Positions 61,299 to 64,000 of a DNA stretch of 64,000 nt are shown piece after piece. Location of the stretch: the IMG/VR virus record IMGVR_UViG_3300032268_001078, positions 115,716 through 179,715 of that record. The stretch is one strand, 5' to 3'. Within the stretch, counting starts at the first letter, position 1, and each line of letters begins with the position of its first letter. The notes beneath the pieces were generated by a model. That model was given only the letters and a program-made list of their open reading frames with translations, had not been told where the DNA came from and searched no databases. Source of the stretch: a virus. The position numbers and the translations under genes are program-made.

Positions 61299-61502
61299 AA
61301 ACAAGGCAAGGAATCGACCCACCAACTATTTTAAACTAATTTATGACTAAATAAGGAATCGACCCAACGATTTACTTAAACTGACTTACAACAAGGTAAG
61401 GAATCGACCTGGCTAATTTGTTAATACTAAATCACTTATAATTAAGGAATCGACCCAACGATTTACTTAAATTAAATCATAACACAAACAGGGAATCGAC
61501 CT
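61299..61502. repeat. Five-copy 45/46-bp tandem array
   Basis: GGAATCGACC starts at 61310, 61355, 61400, 61446 and 61492: periods 45, 45, 46, 46. Between cores, 'CAACGATTTACTTAAA' is shared by units 2 and 4 and partly by the others. The core reads GGTCGATTCC on the minus strand. Confidence 0.85.
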
Positions 61503-61622
61503 GTATATACTTTTGGGACTGGGGAGGAAAGGGGACAGGGTGTGACACAACAAATTGCCTGAAACACAATCCTATTACACCCGTTCATCACATATTGTTT
61601 ACATACTAATCCATATATACTA

Positions 61623-61651
61623 AAGAAAGACCACCGATTTAACGATGGTCT
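61623..61651 (-). terminator. Possible terminator after the 61714-61869 gene
   Basis: Stem AGACCATCG/CGGTGGTCT (61643-61651 with 61628-61636; one G-T pair, 6-nt loop) followed by a weak T-rich stretch. Confidence 0.5.
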
Positions 61652-61713
61652 TCTACATTTGATGTTATGTTGTGTAGGTTTTATTTTACTCGCTATTCAC
61701 CAACGAATTTTAC

Positions 61714-61869
61714 TTAAAAATCAATATAATCAATTGCCATTTCACCTATTCCTACATTGTCTTTAGTTATTTCATAATTTAAATCCATTCCAAACATCAT
61801 AACATCGTCAATTAGTTCATTTAATGAATTAAATTGTTTTGTGTAGTACTTACAGTCTAATGAATACAT
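61714..61869 (-). CDS. Small hypothetical protein (51 aa)
   Basis: ATG 61869 to TAA 61714. Sequence begins 'MYSLDCKYYTKQFNSLNELI' and ends 'DNVGIGEMAIDYIDF'. The composition and the 'ELIDDVMMFGMDLNYEITKD' core look like a real small phage protein. Lies five nt after the next upstream gene, so likely co-transcribed with it. Confidence 0.65.
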   Translation of the reverse strand: MYSLDCKYYTKQFNSLNELIDDVMMFGMDLNYEITKDNVGIGEMAIDYIDF

Positions 61870-61874
61870 ATTAT

Positions 61875-62240
61875 TTATTTGTTACTTTCTTTTACTATTT
61901 CAATTAATTTTTTAAGACAAACAAGTTCAGCTTCTTCGTAGGTTTCATAACAATCTCCATTATTATAAAATTCTATAAATTGAACGACAGGAATGTACCC
62001 ACGATTGTACCCTAACATTCTATCAAAATCAGAATGTATTTCAGATATAATACCTTTATGTCTAAACCATCTAAATGCTTGTGAGTAGGTTGGTGCTAAT
62101 ATGGTATCATCAGTGCTTGATAAGTTACTAAACGTTCCTTTTCTTAACTTTTTAAAAGAATAAACAGTAAAACATTCATCGTCAAATCCAAGTTGCTTTA
62201 ACTCTAAAGCAAGTTCATAGGGTACAAATTCTTTATTCAT
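61875..62240 (-). CDS. Conserved phage hypothetical protein
   Basis: 121 residues. 'EFVPYELALELKQLGFDDECF' then 'ILAPTYSQAFRWFRHKGI' is a pattern I associate with small Bacteroidetes phage proteins. C-terminus helical with 'YETYEEAELVCLKKLIEIV'. Function unknown. Eight-nt overlap with the gene before it. Confidence 0.75.
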   Translation of the reverse strand: MNKEFVPYELALELKQLGFDDECFTVYSFKKLRKGTFSNLSSTDDTILAPTYSQAFRWFRHKGIISEIHSDFDRMLGYNRGYIPVVQFIEFYNNGDCYETYEEAELVCLKKLIEIVKESNK

Positions 62241-62445
62241 TTACTTGTTTACTAACATATTTCTTCAAGCATTCTTCACATCCTGCTACATTAATGCCTT
62301 CGATTCTAACGTGATTAGTACTTAATGCTGGTGTGCCACACAAATTGCCTTCGCCTTGTTTGTAAATGTGAGCCGTGTTGTTCCATACATTGCCTTTGTT
62401 TCCAAACAATGAATAACCTTTTTCTAAATCTGTAATGTGTATCAT
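62233..62445 (-). CDS. Small hypothetical Cys protein
   Basis: 70 residues; 'GNLCGTPAL...GINVAGCEECLKKYV' has three Cys that could bind zinc. Starts 'MIHITDLEKGYSLFGNKGNVWN'. Promoter copy F upstream. Confidence 0.65.
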   Translation of the reverse strand: MIHITDLEKGYSLFGNKGNVWNNTAHIYKQGEGNLCGTPALSTNHVRIEGINVAGCEECLKKYVSKQVNE

Positions 62446-62465
62446 ATTATTTTTTATTTTATCTT

Positions 62466-62503
62466 TTATACTTATTACACAAAATTTTTTACAAAATCCC
62501 CTC
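62466..62503 (-). promoter_or_regulatory. Bipartite early promoter, copy F
   Basis: AGGGG, 17-nt spacer, GTGTAATAAGTATAA; about 20 nt before the 62445 ATG. It overlaps the end of the previous coding region. Confidence 0.7.
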
Positions 62504-62758
62504 TTCTTTTACAATACAATCTTCTAAACCTGCTTCTTTTAGTTGGAATTCTAATTCTAGTGTTTTCATATCATAAAATGATTTATCGGCAAACCACTTA
62601 CTAACTACTCCTACTAATAAGTGTTTATAGTATTTAGTTGGTAAATCGTCGTCTAAATTATTTATTACTAGTCCTTTAAATAAAACTCTGTTGTCATCTT
62701 GATTACTTTCCCACATTTGTTTTAATGTGAGATACATATCTTTGTCTAAATTTATCAT
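62489..62758 (-). CDS. Small hypothetical protein
   Basis: 89 residues from ATG 62758 (MINLDKDMYLTLKQMW). 'NRVLFKGLVINNLDDDLPTKYYKHLLVG' and 'YDMKTLELEFQLKEAGLEDCIV'. Unrecognised. Two nt after the preceding gene. Confidence 0.65.
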   Translation of the reverse strand: MINLDKDMYLTLKQMWESNQDDNRVLFKGLVINNLDDDLPTKYYKHLLVGVVSKWFADKSFYDMKTLELEFQLKEAGLEDCIVKEEGIL

Positions 62759-62759
62759 A

Positions 62760-63005
62760 TTATTTAAACATTTCCATGTTCTCAAGTGTTTCTTTCAATT
62801 CTTCAATTTGTGATTTTAATGTTTCAACTTGTGATTCTAAGGTTTCAATTAGTGATTCTAAACTGTCAATTTCATCAGTATATTTCTCTTCACAGTCTTC
62901 ACATAATTCTACTTCTAAAAATATTCCTCTGTTGTTGATATCAACATCGGTGTTTAGTTCTTTACCACAATTATCACAACTTACATTAATATCAATTGAT
63001 TCCAT
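62760..63005 (-). CDS. Zinc-ribbon plus coiled-coil protein
   Basis: 81 residues. 'CDNCGKEL...CEDCEEKY' (CxxC pairs at 10-13 and 35-38) makes a zinc ribbon; the C-terminal half is a repeating heptad 'SLESLIETLESQVETLKSQIEELKETLENM', a parallel coiled coil. Could dimerise and bind nucleic acid or a host protein. Confidence 0.75.
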   Translation of the reverse strand: MESIDINVSCDNCGKELNTDVDINNRGIFLEVELCEDCEEKYTDEIDSLESLIETLESQVETLKSQIEELKETLENMEMFK

Positions 63006-63006
63006 A

Positions 63007-63198
63007 TTATTTATTTTTAGACATTAAAAATGCTACTATTAATACAATTGGTAATACTATACCTGTTAATGGACTAATTGCTAAGAAAAATACTCCATCC
63101 CATATGTATTTCTTATTGTGTTCCATAATACCTACATATATTAGGAATAAACTTAATGCTATTCCAATAATACTACTTATTGTCCAAAATGCTAACAT
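63007..63198 (-). CDS. Small membrane protein
   Basis: 63 residues with two hydrophobic segments ('LAFWTISSIIGIALSLFLIYVG' and 'VFFLAISPLTGIVLPIVLIVAFL'). Probably an inner-membrane protein expressed early. No motif. Confidence 0.65.
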   Translation of the reverse strand: MLAFWTISSIIGIALSLFLIYVGIMEHNKKYIWDGVFFLAISPLTGIVLPIVLIVAFLMSKNK

Positions 63199-63201
63199 AT
63201 T

Positions 63202-63384
63202 TTACTTATGCCAAATCGTCATACATAAAGTACCTGTCCACCAACCAATCATACAACTTCCAACTAACATTCTAACTATGTTTACTACTGGACCAAATTG
63301 TGGTAATAGTGAGATTAGGAATACTAATGTTATTAGTGTGATTAACGCGATTTTTACTGATTTTATTTTTATTAAGTTTTTCAT
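63202..63384 (-). CDS. Small membrane protein
   Basis: 60 residues, one or two hydrophobic helices ('VKIALITLITLVFLISLLP', 'VRMLVGSCMIGWWTGTLCM'). Unknown. Confidence 0.6.
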   Translation of the reverse strand: MKNLIKIKSVKIALITLITLVFLISLLPQFGPVVNIVRMLVGSCMIGWWTGTLCMTIWHK

Positions 63385-63390
63385 ATATTA

Positions 63391-63600
63391 TTAGTCTAAA
63401 TCTCTACCTCCATTATTGTTTGGTCCAATTAATTCTTCTTCTTTCTCACCTTCTTTTATTGATTTGTAAATGACATAATAAATAGTCATTAATACTACAA
63501 TTCCTAAAATACTAAATGTTACTTTAGGAAACATAGTTGCAAGATATGCTAAAGCAAGTATAGTTAAAATAAATGCTATTGTTTTTAAATGTGTTATCAT
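63391..63600 (-). CDS. Small membrane protein with acidic tail
   Basis: 69 residues from ATG 63600 (MITHLKTIAFILTIL); the upstream extension starts at TTG. Two hydrophobic segments and a C-terminal acidic tail 'EGEKEEELIGPNNNGG'. Confidence 0.62.
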   Translation of the reverse strand: MITHLKTIAFILTILALAYLATMFPKVTFSILGIVVLMTIYYVIYKSIKEGEKEEELIGPNNNGGRDLD

Positions 63601-63610
63601 ATTATTTTTA

Positions 63611-63871
63611 TTAGTCAACTTTAATTACTGATTCGTTTTTAGTTGTTTTACCTTCTTGTACATTATAGTTTAACACTGTAGGCATTTTATCTGCTGTGTC
63701 TTTTGGATACATTATCCAAATAGAATTTGCACCATCTGCAGGTACAATCTTTACAAGTTTATAAACCTTATTGTTTATTTCAATAAAATCTTGAGGTTCG
63801 TAATATATTTCACCTCGTTTGCTACATGAAGCTAATGCTACAATGCTTAGTACTAATATAATTTTTTTCAT
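63611..63871 (-). CDS. Small lipoprotein
   Basis: 86 residues. Signal peptide 'MKKIILVLSIVALASCSK' with a lipobox LASC (Cys16). Mature part beta-rich with 'YYEPQDFIEINNKVYKLVKIVP'. Exported lipid-anchored protein, perhaps superinfection exclusion or envelope modification. Promoter copy G is just upstream. Confidence 0.75.
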   Translation of the reverse strand: MKKIILVLSIVALASCSKRGEIYYEPQDFIEINNKVYKLVKIVPADGANSIWIMYPKDTADKMPTVLNYNVQEGKTTKNESVIKVD

Positions 63872-63881
63872 AACTTATTTT

Positions 63882-63921
63882 CTTATACTTATTACACAAA
63901 GAGGAGATTAAAAATCCCCTC
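63882..63921 (-). promoter_or_regulatory. Bipartite early promoter, copy G
   Basis: AGGGG, 18-nt spacer, GTGTAATAAGTATAA. Its AGGGG box is part of the terminator stem of the preceding gene. Confidence 0.65.
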
Positions 63922-63923
63922 TT
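63901..63923 (-). terminator. Hairpin terminator of the upstream gene
   Basis: Inverted repeat AGAGGGGATT...AATCTCCTCT with T-rich sequence after it on the minus strand. Confidence 0.6.
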
Positions 63924-63930
63924 ATTTTTA

Positions 63931-64000
63931 TTATTTTAAATTATAACGTGTTGTGTCTATTGTTACTACCATAGTATCACCATACCATGTTTGGTGTTCA
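63931..64000 (-). CDS. Partial coding region, C-terminus only
   Basis: A minus-strand frame runs in from beyond 64000 and ends at TAA 63931-63933, encoding 22 residues ending 'VVTIDTTRYNLK'. Too short to identify; the terminator at 63901-63923 follows it, supporting a real gene end. Confidence 0.5.
   Translation of the reverse strand, partial: EHQTWYGDTMVVTIDTTRYNLK

Larger units (their letters stand above)
58383..61310. repeat. TAAACGAGGCAA dispersed repeat family, 19 copies
   Basis: AAACGAGGCAAC-type copies start at 58383, 58430, 58469, 58509, 58549, 58627, 58999, 59724, 59764, 59798, 60187, 60212, 60239, 60490, 60525, 61214, 61240, 61264 and 61299. Three have AAACGAAGCAAGGCAAC (59798, 60239, 60525). 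All are in the same orientation and in non-coding DNA. Confidence 0.9.
61032..61713. other. Non-coding region of about 680 nt, candidate origin
   Basis: Contains promoter copies D and E, four TAAACGAGGCAA copies, the 45/46-bp tandem array, GTATATAC at 61503-61510, G-rich sequence (61517-61545) and a hairpin at 61628-61651. A frame of 18 codons at 61101-61157 between the two promoters is too short to call. Confidence 0.75.

Noticed and set aside
61299-61502. CRISPR array
   Set aside because: Conserved core is only about 11 nt and 'spacers' of units 2 and 4 are similar to each other; no cas genes.

Overview
The window looks like a contiguous 64 kb piece of a large T4-like myovirus genome. The DNA is strongly AT-rich, every supported gene is on the minus strand (so genes are read from high to low coordinates), spacing is tight with many 1-8 nt start/stop overlaps, and no tRNA, integrase or host housekeeping gene was seen. 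T4-type proteins are recognisable from motifs and gene order: large terminase gp17, portal gp20, prohead protease gp21, scaffold gp22, major capsid protein gp23, neck/sheath-end proteins gp13, gp14 and gp15, baseplate gp6 and gp25, a gp5-like hub/lysozyme group, a gp55-like late sigma factor and a gp61-like primase. Start codons are preceded by A-rich leaders without Shine-Dalgarno motifs, and the fibre proteins carry Bacteroidetes-phage-style repeats. A Bacteroidota (Flavobacterium-like) host is therefore the best guess, but this is inference.

Layout in transcription order (right to left). 64.0-61.7 kb: small early-type genes (membrane proteins, a lipoprotein, zinc-ribbon and hypothetical proteins), several driven by a repeated bipartite promoter. 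61.7-58.0 kb: a gene-poor region with 19 dispersed TAAACGAGGCAA-type repeats, a five-copy 45/46-bp tandem array, a GC-rich palindromic island, five or six intrinsic terminators and two paralogous AT-hook-repeat proteins; this is the best candidate for a replication origin or control region. 57.9-52.7 kb: a cluster of proteins with short shared N-terminal tags (MIKLTxxLxE or MKxNFDI), including two modular proteins built from eight 'FELGDEDLELAKGL' units. 52.5-50.1 kb: glutaredoxin-like, HD hydrolase, membrane coiled coil and gp55-like sigma factor. 50.1-34.4 kb: baseplate and tail structural genes, including a T4 gp5 apparently split into three genes. 34.4-26.0 kb: GIY-YIG nuclease, primase, PD-(D/E)XK nuclease, an 809-residue multidomain enzyme fusion and several tagged proteins. 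26.0-17.5 kb: a YadA-head-like fibre, a companion fibre protein, an autotransporter-type heptosyltransferase, a metallophosphoesterase, a FAD-dependent oxidoreductase, a homing endonuclease and a P-loop kinase. 17.5-1 kb: head genes gp17-gp20-gp21-gp22-gp23, an HNH endonuclease, PhoH, gp13-gp14-gp15 and a fibre gene running off the left edge.

The most interesting idea is a capsid-delivered cargo system. Several proteins begin with short tags ending in (L/I)xE, the cleavage consensus of T4 gp21 protease, and the same LNE-type motif lies at domain junctions in the 809-residue fusion and before most modules of the two repeat proteins. This suggests polyproteins packaged in the prohead and cut by the gp21 homologue encoded here. 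It is an inference: (L/I)xE is short and occurs by chance, so mass spectrometry of virions is needed. Three classes of upstream DNA motif (early bipartite, 'TTTATTATATTA', and late 'AATATTTAT') also separate early, enzyme and structural genes.
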